Positions 1 to 8,983 of a DNA stretch of 59,912 bases are shown one piece after another. Source of the stretch: Bdellovibrionaceae bacterium UBA2316 (GTDB lineage: Bacteria > Bdellovibrionota > Bdellovibrionia > Bdellovibrionales > Bdellovibrionaceae); the NCBI GenBank assembly GCA_002345205.1, contig DDVI01000021.1:1-59912 (forward strand), given 5' to 3'. The notes below the pieces were generated by a model. It had not been told where the DNA came from. It did no database searches and worked only from the letters and a program-made list of their open reading frames with translations. The position numbers and the translations under genes were made by a program. How positions within the stretch are numbered: the stretch's first letter is position 1; each line of letters begins with the position of its first letter.

Positions 1-49
1 TGATTCGATTTTGCTTCAAGATTTTGGCGGCTTCTTGGTCTGTCATCAT
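1..49 (-). CDS. Possible 5' end of a gene running off the left edge
   Basis: On the minus strand an open frame begins with two consecutive ATG codons at 49-47 and 46-44 and runs to the window edge (starting MMTDQEAAKIL). The composition is plausible for a soluble protein, but only 16 codons are visible and there is no clear Shine-Dalgarno sequence. No function can be assigned. It would be divergent from the lipoprotein gene at 274. Confidence 0.25.
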   Translation of the reverse strand, partial: MMTDQEAAKILKQNRI

Positions 50-273
50 GAGGTCAAGTCTAAATATTTTTTGGAGCGTGTCAATTACCCACAACAGCTA
101 GAGAACTTGGAAAATCTCATTTTGATACGAAAAATCCCGGCCTTTATAAGCTGTCAAAATAGTAGACAGTAGTCGTCTCGTGTTGAGCCTCTTTCTTTTT
201 ATATCTAATTAAACCAAGTCTCCCGCTGCCATGGAATTTGTATTGAACTCTAGAGTTACAGAAGGGAGTCCTT
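50..273. other. Divergent intergenic region upstream of the first lipoprotein gene
   Basis: No coding sequence is supported here. A weak sigma70-like candidate for the plus-strand gene is TTGAGC at 183-188 followed after 17 bases by TAATTA at 206-211. A purine-rich ribosome-binding site (GAAGGGAG) lies just before the ATG at 274. The promoter reading is tentative. Confidence 0.3.
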
Positions 274-2430
274 ATGATGAAGCCAGGAACAAAACTACTA
301 TTTATAGCTTTAAGCTGTTTAACCCTTGCTTCCGGTTGTACGAAAAAGAAGTCCAACAATTCATCAAAAGCTCCCGATAAAGTGGAAGCAAAAACCGACG
401 TCACGGGTCCTGTTAAAACTGATCCTAAACCAACGCCGCCTAAAGCAGACGAGGGCGCAGAAACACCAAGTCCATCGGGCGTAACTCCAGCTCCTGCCGC
501 CGATCCAACAAAAGCCACGCCACCGAAATCAAAGACGCCAACCGCATCAACAACACCGCAAACGACAGTGACACCGAAGCCAGAACAAGCCTCTTCTGAT
601 AAATCAGATATTGAAAAATACGAAGATTGCGTCGTTCCCACCGTGGCCAATCTATTAGGCATTGAACGTGCGAAAAACGCTGAAGTCATTGAAGCTAAAA
701 AACTATTCGAGACAAAATTAGCAGTTCTAAAGTCATGTCAGAAACCAGCGTCGGTAGCTCCAGATTTTGCCGAATCCATGGTTACTAAAAAAATTATCGA
801 TTTCGCAGAAGTTAAATTTATCGATGCGGAAGGTTTTGTAGAGGCTTTCTACGAAATCGAACGCCAGCAATTACCGGAATCTGAACGCCGCAAAATTTAC
901 GACCAAATTTCTGCCGAAGCAAAAGCGATTGCAAATCCGGCGGCGACGCCGGCCCCTAAGGCAGCACCGACAACTAACCCTACACCAACGCCAGTCGGGC
1001 AACCCGCGCCAACGACAGTTGTACCTCAAACCGTGACTGTACCGACACCGCCTAACGTGACTAACACGCCTCCAACAGCTACTGCGAAACCACAAGCTAC
1101 GGCACCGGCTCAGCAACACGCCACGCCCGTAAAGGCAGCTGCGGCTCCAGTGGGCGGCGCTAAAGCTAAAGAGCAAGCAGCCAAAGATGTAAAGAAAGAA
1201 TCTCAATTAGTTATTGATTTCAAAAAGTGTTTCAGTGAGATGGTCACACCGGGAATCGCGGGCTTCAAAACTGATAAAATTGAAATCATCTCGCCTCGAG
1301 ATTTATACGAACTTAAATTATCAGCATTATCTCTTTGTGATTTTGAATCCGCTAAAGAGCCAAAGTTAGATGACTACATGACTTCGTTCATGGTTACTAT
1401 TTTGAACAAAGAGTATCCTAAATCGAAAGCCACTATAAAAATGTTTGTAGATACCGAAAAGCAAACGTTAGCAGTTGATGCGAAACGTGCGGTTTATGAT
1501 AAACTAGCGAAAGAAGCTAAAGTTGAGAGCACGTTCGCTAAACGGGCGGTTGCCAAAGCCTCTGCGACCGAAGTGAAAGATATCGCTTCGCTAACGAAAT
1601 GCCTTGATATTAAAATCGAATCTCTAATCATGGCAGAGAAAGCAAAGAAAAAGGAAATTGAACACCCGATCGAGTTATTGTCTCTTGAAAAAACATTGAT
1701 TCAAAACTGTAAAATTATAGAAACGGCCGAAGTAAAAACCGTCCGAATTAAAGCGATCGAACAAAAAGTAACGACTCACTACCCAAATGCTAAAGACAAA
1801 CTAGTTTACTTTATGAGCGTAGATAAATTAACTAACAATGATCAACTGAAAGTTAAACTTTTCCAGCTTTATAATTTTTATTTAGAAATCCAGGAAAAGA
1901 ACTCGTTAGCTCGCGGTGTTCTGGAACCTTCTCTAACATCAGGTAACGTAATCGCTTACACCATTAAAAGCTTCGGCGGCGAAACGTTAAATAAAATCCA
2001 AGCGCCAGGTAAACCATTAGCTACAAACAAAGGTGAGTCCGATAATATTCAACCAGAGGGACTTTATTACATTTTTGATTTCTCTCAAAAAGAAAATAAG
2101 ACATCGACGTTAACAGTAAAGTTAAATGAAAGCGTCGTAGTAACGTTAGACTTCACCTTAACACAAGGTACATTGTCCGATTTAAAAGCAAAGAAACCTG
2201 TAGTGATCGCACTGACGGCGCAATCTTGGAAGAAAATTTGGGAATTAAGATGGCGTCAGCAGTTGATGATTACGCCTCAGGAAGCGGCCAAGTTTCCATT
2301 AAAGTTTAATATGGAGTCTGCGAAAGGCACACGTCCACTCTGTGAACTTAAAGCTACGGAGATCGCGTGCTCAGATCCTGACTTAGTCACTAAAATGAAA
2401 GTGAATACAGAGGCCCTCATTCTGCACTAG
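274..2430 (+). CDS. Large lipoprotein with three CX35C helical repeats
   Basis: A 718-aa exported lipoprotein of unknown function. The signal peptide ends in the lipobox LASGC, so Cys22 should be lipidated. Residues about 35-108 and 220-290 are Pro/Thr/Ala-rich linkers. Three roughly 100-residue helical segments each hold a Cys pair separated by exactly 35 residues: C119/C155, C319/C355 and C443/C479, which suggests one disulfide per repeat. The C-terminal about 150 residues resemble the C-terminus of the lipoprotein at 13297-14583. It lies just upstream of the Agl/Glt-like cluster but is separated from it by a terminator. GAAGGGAG precedes the ATG. A role in the same envelope machine is inference only. 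Confidence 0.85.
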   Translation: MMKPGTKLLFIALSCLTLASGCTKKKSNNSSKAPDKVEAKTDVTGPVKTDPKPTPPKADEGAETPSPSGVTPAPAADPTKATPPKSKTPTASTTPQTTVTPKPEQASSDKSDIEKYEDCVVPTVANLLGIERAKNAEVIEAKKLFETKLAVLKSCQKPASVAPDFAESMVTKKIIDFAEVKFIDAEGFVEAFYEIERQQLPESERRKIYDQISAEAKAIANPAATPAPKAAPTTNPTPTPVGQPAPTTVVPQTVTVPTPPNVTNTPPTATAKPQATAPAQQHATPVKAAAAPVGGAKAKEQAAKDVKKESQLVIDFKKCFSEMVTPGIAGFKTDKIEIISPRDLYELKLSALSLCDFESAKEPKLDDYMTSFMVTILNKEYPKSKATIKMFVDTEKQTLAVDAKRAVYDKLAKEAKVESTFAKRAVAKASATEVKDIASLTKCLDIKIESLIMAEKAKKKEIEHPIELLSLEKTLIQNCKIIETAEVKTVRIKAIEQKVTTHYPNAKDKLVYFMSVDKLTNNDQLKVKLFQLYNFYLEIQEKNSLARGVLEPSLTSGNVIAYTIKSFGGETLNKIQAPGKPLATNKGESDNIQPEGLYYIFDFSQKENKTSTLTVKLNESVVVTLDFTLTQGTLSDLKAKKPVVIALTAQSWKKIWELRWRQQLMITPQEAAKFPLKFNMESAKGTRPLCELKATEIACSDPDLVTKMKVNTEALILH

Positions 2431-2469
2431 GGTCTTTAAATAGGGTCTTTAGATAGAGTATGTAATTTC

Positions 2470-2502
2470 TCCCTGTTCAGAAAATAACAGGGACCGTTTT
2501 TG
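2470..2502 (+). terminator. Intrinsic terminator after the first lipoprotein gene
   Basis: TCCCTGTT at 2470-2477 pairs perfectly with AACAGGGA at 2486-2493 around an 8-base loop, and a T run follows. Just upstream, 2429-2457 holds a short direct repeat (TAGGGTCTTTA twice, 15 bases apart). The hairpin separates this gene from the motor cluster. Confidence 0.75.
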
Positions 2503-2630
2503 TTTCAGTGCAGACCGCAATTGTCATTTTCAGCTGTCTAAAACTTTGTCATTCACCGTTTTTTAACCTCTACCCAGAATCATTTGCATTTGAGGCGTCG
2601 GCCCAGTCGTTGCTCTCTACCTCCGCGGAA

Positions 2631-2646
2631 ACAGGTCCTGACCTGT
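2631..2646. promoter_or_regulatory. Perfect inverted repeat in the leader of the motor operon
   Basis: ACAGGTC at 2631-2637 and GACCTGT at 2640-2646 form a perfect 7+2+7 inverted repeat 25 bases before the start codon of the TolQ-like gene. The 2-base spacing is too tight for a stable RNA hairpin, so a dimeric protein operator is more likely. No known regulator is assigned. Confidence 0.4.
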
Positions 2647-2670
2647 AAAAACATGAAAAAAGAGGTAGTT

Positions 2671-3351
2671 ATGGCATTTTTTACAAACATCATCAATGCA
2701 TTCGGCCACGGTGGCTTCGTAATGTGGATCATCTTCGTTGGACAGATTGTCTCTCTGGCGATCATCATCGAAAGAGTTTACGCACTTTATGTGTCGCGCT
2801 CTTTAGATAATAAAAAGGTGGCGAAAACATTTGAAGAAGATATCAAGAAAGGTCGTCTTGAAACTGTTCTAGCAAAAGCGCAAAAGCTTTCACAAAAAGA
2901 TTCAGCGATCGGGAAAGTTATCGTAGCTGGAACACAAGCAGCCCAAGCACGTGGCGGTAGCGAAGAAATTCAATCTAAAATGGATGAAGTATTATTGGCT
3001 GAAGCCTCAGCCGTTGAAAAACGCACTGGTTTCTTGGCAGCCATCGGTAACATCGGAACATTAGCTGGTCTATTAGGTACAATCATCGGTCTTATCGACT
3101 CTTTCGCAGCGGTTGCCAATGTAAACGCAGCAGAAAAAGCAGCTCTATTGTCACAAGGTATTTCGATGGCGATGTACGCAACAGCCTACGGTCTATTAGT
3201 TGCGATTCCGGCATTAGCCAGTTTTGCGATTTTACAAAATCGTGCGAACTCAGTTTCTGAAGACGTAAATCAAACAGCTTTGATGGTCTACAACTGGTTA
3301 ACTTACAGTTACGAGCCAGTTCAAAAGAAATCAAAAGCAAGCCAAGAATAA
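2671..3351 (+). CDS. MotA/TolQ/ExbB-family proton channel protein (AglR-like)
   Basis: A 226-aa inner-membrane protein of the MotA/TolQ/ExbB family, the channel subunit that couples proton flow to trans-envelope work. It shows an N-terminal transmembrane segment, a cytoplasmic loop, and a TolQ-type pair of membrane helices with the motif GNIGTLAGLLGTIIGLIDSF. The ATG at 2671 was chosen because AGAGG (2661-2665) sits at ideal spacing. The upstream in-frame extension from 2584 has no ribosome-binding site and overlaps the inverted repeat. Two TolR/ExbD-like genes follow, the AglR-AglQ-AglS arrangement known from Myxococcus gliding motors. Confidence 0.9.
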   Translation: MAFFTNIINAFGHGGFVMWIIFVGQIVSLAIIIERVYALYVSRSLDNKKVAKTFEEDIKKGRLETVLAKAQKLSQKDSAIGKVIVAGTQAAQARGGSEEIQSKMDEVLLAEASAVEKRTGFLAAIGNIGTLAGLLGTIIGLIDSFAAVANVNAAEKAALLSQGISMAMYATAYGLLVAIPALASFAILQNRANSVSEDVNQTALMVYNWLTYSYEPVQKKSKASQE

Positions 3352-3360
3352 GGAGTTTAT

Positions 3361-3816
3361 ATGGGATTAGCTTCTGGATCAGGTGGAAAAAAAGATTTGA
3401 ACGTTGAGCTTAATTTGCTTCCCGTTTTTGATATTCTTTCTGTCTGTATTTGTTTCTTGTTGATGACAGTGGTTTGGGTTGAAATCCGCTCCATTGAAAC
3501 AAAACAAGCCATCGGTGGACAAAGTATAGAAGAAACTGATCCACGCGCTAGCCTTTGGTTATCGATCGACGAAAAAAACAATATCGTCGTTACGTTAAAA
3601 ACTCCGAAAGCGGCAGATTCCTCTTCAACGTTGGCAGCTAGAAATGGGCAAATCGATTGGACAAAAGCAAAAAGTTATCTTCTTGCTACTACCTCTCGAA
3701 AAATTGAGAACGCTCATATTCTGCCGACTAAGACAACTAAGTATGATCAAGTGATTCGTCTAATGGACTTATTAAAACAGAACGGCATTAAAGACATTGG
3801 TCTTTCGCCAATCTAA
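3361..3816 (+). CDS. ExbD/TolR-family protein, first copy
   Basis: A 151-aa bitopic inner-membrane protein of the ExbD/TolR family, the partner of the TolQ-like channel. One transmembrane helix spans about residues 20-40 and carries the family's membrane aspartate in LLPVFDILSV. The rest is a periplasmic domain. It starts 9 bases after the TolQ-like stop, with AAGGAG just upstream, so the two genes are co-transcribed. It probably corresponds to one of the AglQ/AglS subunits; which one cannot be told from the sequence. Confidence 0.85.
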   Translation: MGLASGSGGKKDLNVELNLLPVFDILSVCICFLLMTVVWVEIRSIETKQAIGGQSIEETDPRASLWLSIDEKNNIVVTLKTPKAADSSSTLAARNGQIDWTKAKSYLLATTSRKIENAHILPTKTTKYDQVIRLMDLLKQNGIKDIGLSPI

Positions 3817-3843
3817 ATTTGAGCTTTAACTAGGACGTATGTG

Positions 3844-4356
3844 ATGAAACAAGGTATTTTAGCTACTCAAATTCAAAACAGCCCGCTGCTGATCCAAAAG
3901 CGTGTTCGTGCTTCTGGAGCCAAAGCTAAAGGCAAAAGCCTTTTGTTCGCGATGAACTTAACGACATTGATCGATGCGTTTTGTATCTTGGTTATCTTCT
4001 TGCTTTCAAACATGAACGGCCAACTACAAAATATCGAAATCGGTAAAAAGACATCTCTTCCAACTGCGGCTGCCACGGAAATCATGGCCGCCGGTATTGT
4101 TATCCGCATGGAAGATAATGACATCTTCGTAGAAGATAAAAAAACGTCAACAGCCGATATCGTTAAAACTCTTATCGATCTAAAAACAGAAGAGAAAAAC
4201 TCATTAATTATCCAAGCTGATAAAGACGCTGATTACGATAAAATCAGTTTGATCTTAAGAGCTGGTGGCATGGCTGGATACGATAAATACGCATTTGCCG
4301 TTCTGCCTGGCAAAGTTGTGATCGCTCCTAAAACAGCCGATGCAGGAAACAAGTGA
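3844..4356 (+). CDS. ExbD/TolR-family protein, second copy
   Basis: A 170-aa bitopic inner-membrane protein. After a basic, 35-residue cytoplasmic N-terminus, a single membrane helix contains TLIDAFCILVIF with the conserved aspartate, followed by a periplasmic ExbD-like domain ending in a basic tail. The ATG at 3844 is preceded by AGGA (3832-3835); a GTG at 3841 is an alternative. The stop overlaps the GTG start of the next gene. Together with the preceding copy it would form the two TolR-like stator subunits of the motor. Confidence 0.85.
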   Translation: MKQGILATQIQNSPLLIQKRVRASGAKAKGKSLLFAMNLTTLIDAFCILVIFLLSNMNGQLQNIEIGKKTSLPTAAATEIMAAGIVIRMEDNDIFVEDKKTSTADIVKTLIDLKTEEKNSLIIQADKDADYDKISLILRAGGMAGYDKYAFAVLPGKVVIAPKTADAGNK

Positions 4357-7300
4357 GACCTATTATGATACAGGCTTCTTCTTCATCTTCTATATTTTTT
4401 ACGAATGCGATCAGATTAGTAGTGATGTCTTCGCTACTAGCGGCCCACCTATCCCTGGCTGCAGAGAAGCTGGATCTATCAACCCACGATTCTTTAATTC
4501 AAAAATTAGAATCCGTGGTTTCAACTAAGGACACGGACACTATGTATAAGCAATCGCAATTAGCTTTGCGGTTAGCTGACCTGTATGCAGAACGTGCGCG
4601 TATCCTTTCTTTAGAAAAAGAAGGTAAAGGCGATCAAATATATAAAGATAAAATTGAAGCTGACAGAACAAAAGCGGTAAAAATCTATACCCACGTTCTT
4701 CCCTCTTTAAAAACTCAAGAAAAAGGCCGTGTACTATTACAAACGGCGCATTTACATTTATTAATGCAGAAACAAGATGAAGCCGTAAAAATTTACGCTG
4801 GCATCGTTAAAAACTCTGCACACAATAAAAAAGAAGTGGTAGCAGTTTCCCAAATTCAATGGGCTGATATTGTTTTCTATAGAGGTGAATTTGAAAAATC
4901 ATCTAAGTTATTCCGCGACTCTTTAAAAATTAATGAAAATCCTCAAAAAGGCTACGCGCTTTACCGCGATGCTTGGTGCCAATACAACATGGGCAAAACT
5001 AAAGCCGCCCAAGCTCAAATGATCACCCTACTAAAAAATAAAAATCTATTTTTGAAACCGTCTAAAACAGAAAAAAATAAAACAATGGCAATAGATACTA
5101 GCTTTCAAGAGGAAGTATCTAGGGACTTAGCGACGTTCATGGCTAGAAATGATATCGTAGAATCTGATATCTATGCGTTAGCGGCGTTAAGCCCCGAATC
5201 AGCGCGCCAAAAAAATCTAGTGTACTTGGCTACGGAATTAGATCGTACTGCTAAAAAAGAAAGTGCCCTTAAAGTTTGGGCCGTCATCGGTAAACAAGAA
5301 ATCGATTTTGCGAGCCAACTTGAAGGCCAAATCCAAATCACTCGTATTCAATACGATCTTGGTCGTAAAGCTAAACTATTAACTGAAATCGATCGCTCAA
5401 TTGCTTTACTTAAAGGCCCAGCCTGTACGAAGAACACGGAAGAGTGTTCAGTAGCGCAATCTAATTTAAAGAAAATTCTAACTGATTGGGGTAAATCAGA
5501 AGAGCGCGCTCCTACGACTGAGTTAATTATCGGTTTTGGTAAATACACGACCGCATTTGATGATGCTGAAATGAGCTACTGGACTGGTCACGCCTCTTTA
5601 AAACGTAAAATGTTTGATGACGCATTTAGTGCGTTCAAGAAATCAGCACACCTGTTTTCCAAAATGGATCGTTCAGACGCACGTCTAGCACGTATGTTCG
5701 AAGGCTCCTTATTGGGTGCTATCGAAGCTGCTGAATTGTCAAAAGATGCATCGATGCAATTGTCTTCATTCCGTTTATACCTTGAGCTAAACCCTAAAGG
5801 TCCAAAACGTGATGAAATCAAATATCAAATCGGTCATATTTTCTATGAGAATGAAGACTACCAACAAGCCTCTGATTTATTCCGTGAAATCGCAATGGAC
5901 ACAAAAGCGCCAGCGCACTTACGTGAAAAATCGTCTGAATTATGCCTGGATTCATCTGTCATCCTGAAAAACGAACCACAAATCGAAGCAGATGCTTTAT
6001 TATTTGCTCAAGCATTTAAAGTGCGCGCGCCCTACTTCTTAGGTTTATGGAGAAAAGCAATACTAAACCAATCGGCTAAAGTTATTAATAATCAAGCCTC
6101 ATCCAAAGAACAACTAGAGGCCCAAGTTGTTAAATTGGATAAAATTGCATATGCGAGCTGGCCAGCAGGTGAAAAGAAAACGTTAATCAAAAATAAAGTA
6201 GCGATCGGTTTACGCCTAAAAAATCTAGACATAGTTGCGAAAGCATCTGAGCAGTATTTAGGTTTAGATGGTTTAACGGTTGCCGAGAAAAACTGGGCGC
6301 TGGATCAAGCGGCTTGGGTCGCCGAAATGCGTATGGATTTTGCTGGGGCACTGCAATTGTTAAAACAAGTAACACCAAACAAATCTGGTTTAGCGGAACA
6401 CCATTTCAAAATTGCTCTACTGATGGAATTAGCTCATCAAGACCCGTCAGCCGAATACATGAAGTTTATGTCGGTATCGAAAGATCACGACAAAAACCAA
6501 TATGCGGCTTATCAGCTGATTCATTTTAGCCCAGCTCCTAAGAAATTGTTTTCTAAGTACGGTCGCGTATTAAAAGGGAACCCTCAATTGTACGCAGCAG
6601 CCGGCGTAATTACCTATGAAAAATCAGCGGATATTAGTGTAGCGAACTCGGTTCTTGCAAACACGTCATCGAAATCAACGTTCGAAGCGCAAATCCTAGC
6701 ACGTTCAATGGAAATAAAATCATTTGAACAACTGCAAAAGAAACTGGGCAACACGCCCCTTTCTGGTCGCTCTGATAAGTTAATTCAAAAGAACTTGGTT
6801 GAGCGCATTAAGCTGATTAAACAACTAGAAAAACGCTCTCAAGCGGCGATTCAAAAGAAAGACACGTCACTTCAACTGATTCTATTAGCTCAGGTGTACC
6901 ACGAAAATTCTAAACTCGTTCAAGACATCTTGGCGTTGCCAGCGCCAAAACAATTGGATGTAAATCAGAAAAAGTTCTACCAAGAGCAAGTTCAGCTACA
7001 GGTAAAACCGTACATCACTCAAGCTATTGCAGTTAAAGAAAAAGTATCTGAAATGTGGGACACAGCGATTAAACATTCTGTATTCAAAGATCTATATGAC
7101 TTATCTGAAGAATCTAACAAACCAGGCTCGCGTTTAGCGTTCTCTGAAGTTGAAAAACTTAAGAAAGCAGCCGAGATGAGTGGTCAGTCAGGAAGTCCAT
7201 TTATAAACTTTACTCGTGAGCGCCACAAAGTGGCTCTCGAGGCGACTCAGCTACAAAAGGACATTTCTGAAGATCCTTTTAATTTCAATGACATAGAGAA

Positions 7301-7388
7301 ATTCAAATCTTTACAAAAAGCTCTAGGACGTGGCCCGATGGTTGCTTACTTAGAATCACGTCTAAGTACACGTGGAGGTAGAAATTGA
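4353..7388 (+). CDS. Large exported TPR-repeat protein (AgmK/GltI-like role)
   Basis: A 1011-aa protein with an N-terminal signal sequence ending near AHLSLAAEK and many degenerate tetratricopeptide-like helical repeats (for example around residues 140-200 and 420-520). The GTG at 4353 overlaps the preceding stop and is supported by AGGA at 4342-4345; an ATG lies at 4365. In Myxococcus-type Glt machines, giant periplasmic TPR proteins such as AgmK/GltI accompany the motor. The match here is by architecture and neighbourhood, not by a diagnostic motif. Confidence 0.75.
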   Translation: MRPIMIQASSSSSIFFTNAIRLVVMSSLLAAHLSLAAEKLDLSTHDSLIQKLESVVSTKDTDTMYKQSQLALRLADLYAERARILSLEKEGKGDQIYKDKIEADRTKAVKIYTHVLPSLKTQEKGRVLLQTAHLHLLMQKQDEAVKIYAGIVKNSAHNKKEVVAVSQIQWADIVFYRGEFEKSSKLFRDSLKINENPQKGYALYRDAWCQYNMGKTKAAQAQMITLLKNKNLFLKPSKTEKNKTMAIDTSFQEEVSRDLATFMARNDIVESDIYALAALSPESARQKNLVYLATELDRTAKKESALKVWAVIGKQEIDFASQLEGQIQITRIQYDLGRKAKLLTEIDRSIALLKGPACTKNTEECSVAQSNLKKILTDWGKSEERAPTTELIIGFGKYTTAFDDAEMSYWTGHASLKRKMFDDAFSAFKKSAHLFSKMDRSDARLARMFEGSLLGAIEAAELSKDASMQLSSFRLYLELNPKGPKRDEIKYQIGHIFYENEDYQQASDLFREIAMDTKAPAHLREKSSELCLDSSVILKNEPQIEADALLFAQAFKVRAPYFLGLWRKAILNQSAKVINNQASSKEQLEAQVVKLDKIAYASWPAGEKKTLIKNKVAIGLRLKNLDIVAKASEQYLGLDGLTVAEKNWALDQAAWVAEMRMDFAGALQLLKQVTPNKSGLAEHHFKIALLMELAHQDPSAEYMKFMSVSKDHDKNQYAAYQLIHFSPAPKKLFSKYGRVLKGNPQLYAAAGVITYEKSADISVANSVLANTSSKSTFEAQILARSMEIKSFEQLQKKLGNTPLSGRSDKLIQKNLVERIKLIKQLEKRSQAAIQKKDTSLQLILLAQVYHENSKLVQDILALPAPKQLDVNQKKFYQEQVQLQVKPYITQAIAVKEKVSEMWDTAIKHSVFKDLYDLSEESNKPGSRLAFSEVEKLKKAAEMSGQSGSPFINFTRERHKVALEATQLQKDISEDPFNFNDIEKFKSLQKALGRGPMVAYLESRLSTRGGRN

Positions 7389-7732
7389 AAACTAATATTC
7401 TTCTAATTTCCATTTTGCTTGGACTTAATTTCGTATCCGCAAAAGAGAAAACCTCTTATCTGTCTAAGAATCCAAAATCAATGTCTAAACAGACAGCGAC
7501 AAAGGCCGCGGCTAAAACCGATCAAGAAATAGCCACTACAGGACAGCCATCGCCTAAGCAGCACTCGGCTCTGTCTACAGACGTTCGTTTCGGCGATCAA
7601 TCCGTAGGTGGTAAATACCAACTTCCCATGGAAGCGTTGTCAGTAGTTGAAAATGAAAAATCGATCGATGATCTAATCGGTGTTCGCAAGAATTTCCGTG
7701 ATCGCGTAGCACGTACTAAAGGGATGAGGTAA
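7385..7732 (+). CDS. Small exported protein in the motor cluster
   Basis: A 115-aa protein with a signal peptide (cleavage likely after LNFVSA) and a low-complexity, Lys/Ala/Thr-rich mature part. No family is recognised. The start is TTG at 7385, overlapping the TGA of the TPR gene. GGAGG at 7374-7378 gives a strong ribosome-binding site and argues that the TTG is genuine. It lies 2 bases before the AgmX-like gene, so it probably works in the periplasm as part of the same machine. Confidence 0.7.
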   Translation: MKTNILLISILLGLNFVSAKEKTSYLSKNPKSMSKQTATKAAAKTDQEIATTGQPSPKQHSALSTDVRFGDQSVGGKYQLPMEALSVVENEKSIDDLIGVRKNFRDRVARTKGMR

Positions 7733-7734
7733 TT

Positions 7735-8970
7735 ATGTCATCAACGCAAAAACAAATCTACTTCCTAGAGAACGAACAAGGACAAGCTGTTCGAGCTGTT
7801 GAGTGGGAAACAAGCGAATTAAGCTTTATCCTAAGACATGACACACGTCGTATGGAAGTCTGCAGTGACTTAGACGCTCTTAAAAAAGCAGGCATAGAAT
7901 TCACAGTTTTAGAATCTGTTGATAAAAAATTTTTTAATTTAAAGAAGCGCTACCCTATCCGTTCTATCACTGGCGAATTAAGCCTCGTTGCAGAAACTGA
8001 CGAAGTTCAACCGAACGTTGAATTAGCTGAAGACGATTCTAAAGAGTTCATGCTTATCCTAAAGAAAACAGCCTTGGCGGCTTTTGTTCTAGCTTTGTTC
8101 CTTGTTGGCATCAGCTATTTCGCATCATCGACAACGCCACCTAAAGAAGAACTAGAGATCGTTCAGGTTTTAGATCGAAAAGACATCGAAAAACCACCAG
8201 TAGTTGTAGCTCCGGCACAAAAACCAATGCCTAAACAAAAAATAGCTCAGATCGTGAAACCTAAAAAACAAATCAAGCAACCAACGGCGCGTGTGTCTCG
8301 TAGTCAAAATGCTCGCATCGCTCCGGTTAAGAAAACTCCAAACGTAGCTCAAATGGGCGCACTGGGAATTTTAGGTAGCATGCAGAAATCAAATCAAAAA
8401 GGTGGCTTGCAATTAAATCAAGCGCAAACAACGGCTGGTATAGGCCGTGGTGGCTCGGCTGGTAGCGGCGGCGTGCAAACGTCTGTTTATTCTAAAGGAA
8501 TGTTTGCAGCTCCGCTGGGTTCTGGCAACCGCGCTAATGGCGGTGGTGGCTACGGAACGAAAGGTAAAGGCGGCGGTCGCGGCGGTTACGGCAAAGTAAC
8601 TCTTGTTGGCGCTGGCGGAACTTCAAATTCATTCTTTGAACCAATAGAAAGTGAAGCATGGACAGAAGGCGGTCTTGATCGTAATGCGATCGCGGCTGTT
8701 ATCAATCGTCACTTAAGTGAAGTCAGATTCTGTTACGAACAAGGCTTACAAAAAAAGCCTAACTTGTCAGGCCGTGTTTCAATGAACTTCATCATTGGTC
8801 CATCAGGCAGTGTATCAACGGCTAAAATCAGTAATTCTAGCTTAGGTCACGCGCCAGTTGAAAATTGTATTCGTGATCGTTTAAAAACTTGGAAATTTCC
8901 TCAACCACACGGCGGCGTGAACGTGAAAGTAAGTTATCCTTTCGCTCTTCGTCGTGTAACGGATTCTTAA
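7735..8970 (+). CDS. AgmX/PglI C-terminal domain protein (GltJ-like, TonB-like)
   Basis: A 411-aa bitopic protein. Residues 1-105 are cytoplasmic, a membrane helix spans about 107-130, a Pro/Lys-rich periplasmic stalk follows (about 135-205), then a Gly-rich stretch (about 225-295). The C-terminal domain (about 320-408) shows the AgmX/PglI tail pattern: EVRFCYEQGL, GRVSMNFIIGPSGSV and CIRDRLKTWKFP. This TonB-like layout suits a protein that reaches across the periplasm and passes motor energy to outer-membrane partners, as proposed for AgmX/GltJ. It is embedded between other cluster genes with short spacing. Confidence 0.85.
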   Translation: MSSTQKQIYFLENEQGQAVRAVEWETSELSFILRHDTRRMEVCSDLDALKKAGIEFTVLESVDKKFFNLKKRYPIRSITGELSLVAETDEVQPNVELAEDDSKEFMLILKKTALAAFVLALFLVGISYFASSTTPPKEELEIVQVLDRKDIEKPPVVVAPAQKPMPKQKIAQIVKPKKQIKQPTARVSRSQNARIAPVKKTPNVAQMGALGILGSMQKSNQKGGLQLNQAQTTAGIGRGGSAGSGGVQTSVYSKGMFAAPLGSGNRANGGGGYGTKGKGGGRGGYGKVTLVGAGGTSNSFFEPIESEAWTEGGLDRNAIAAVINRHLSEVRFCYEQGLQKKPNLSGRVSMNFIIGPSGSVSTAKISNSSLGHAPVENCIRDRLKTWKFPQPHGGVNVKVSYPFALRRVTDS

Positions 8971-8983
8971 TAAGGGGTGCTAT

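Noticed and set aside
871..1206. Arg/Cys-rich 111-codon minus-strand open frame inside the first lipoprotein gene
   Set aside because: It is the complement of a Pro/Thr/Ala-rich coding stretch. The odd composition and lack of a ribosome-binding site show it to be a shadow.
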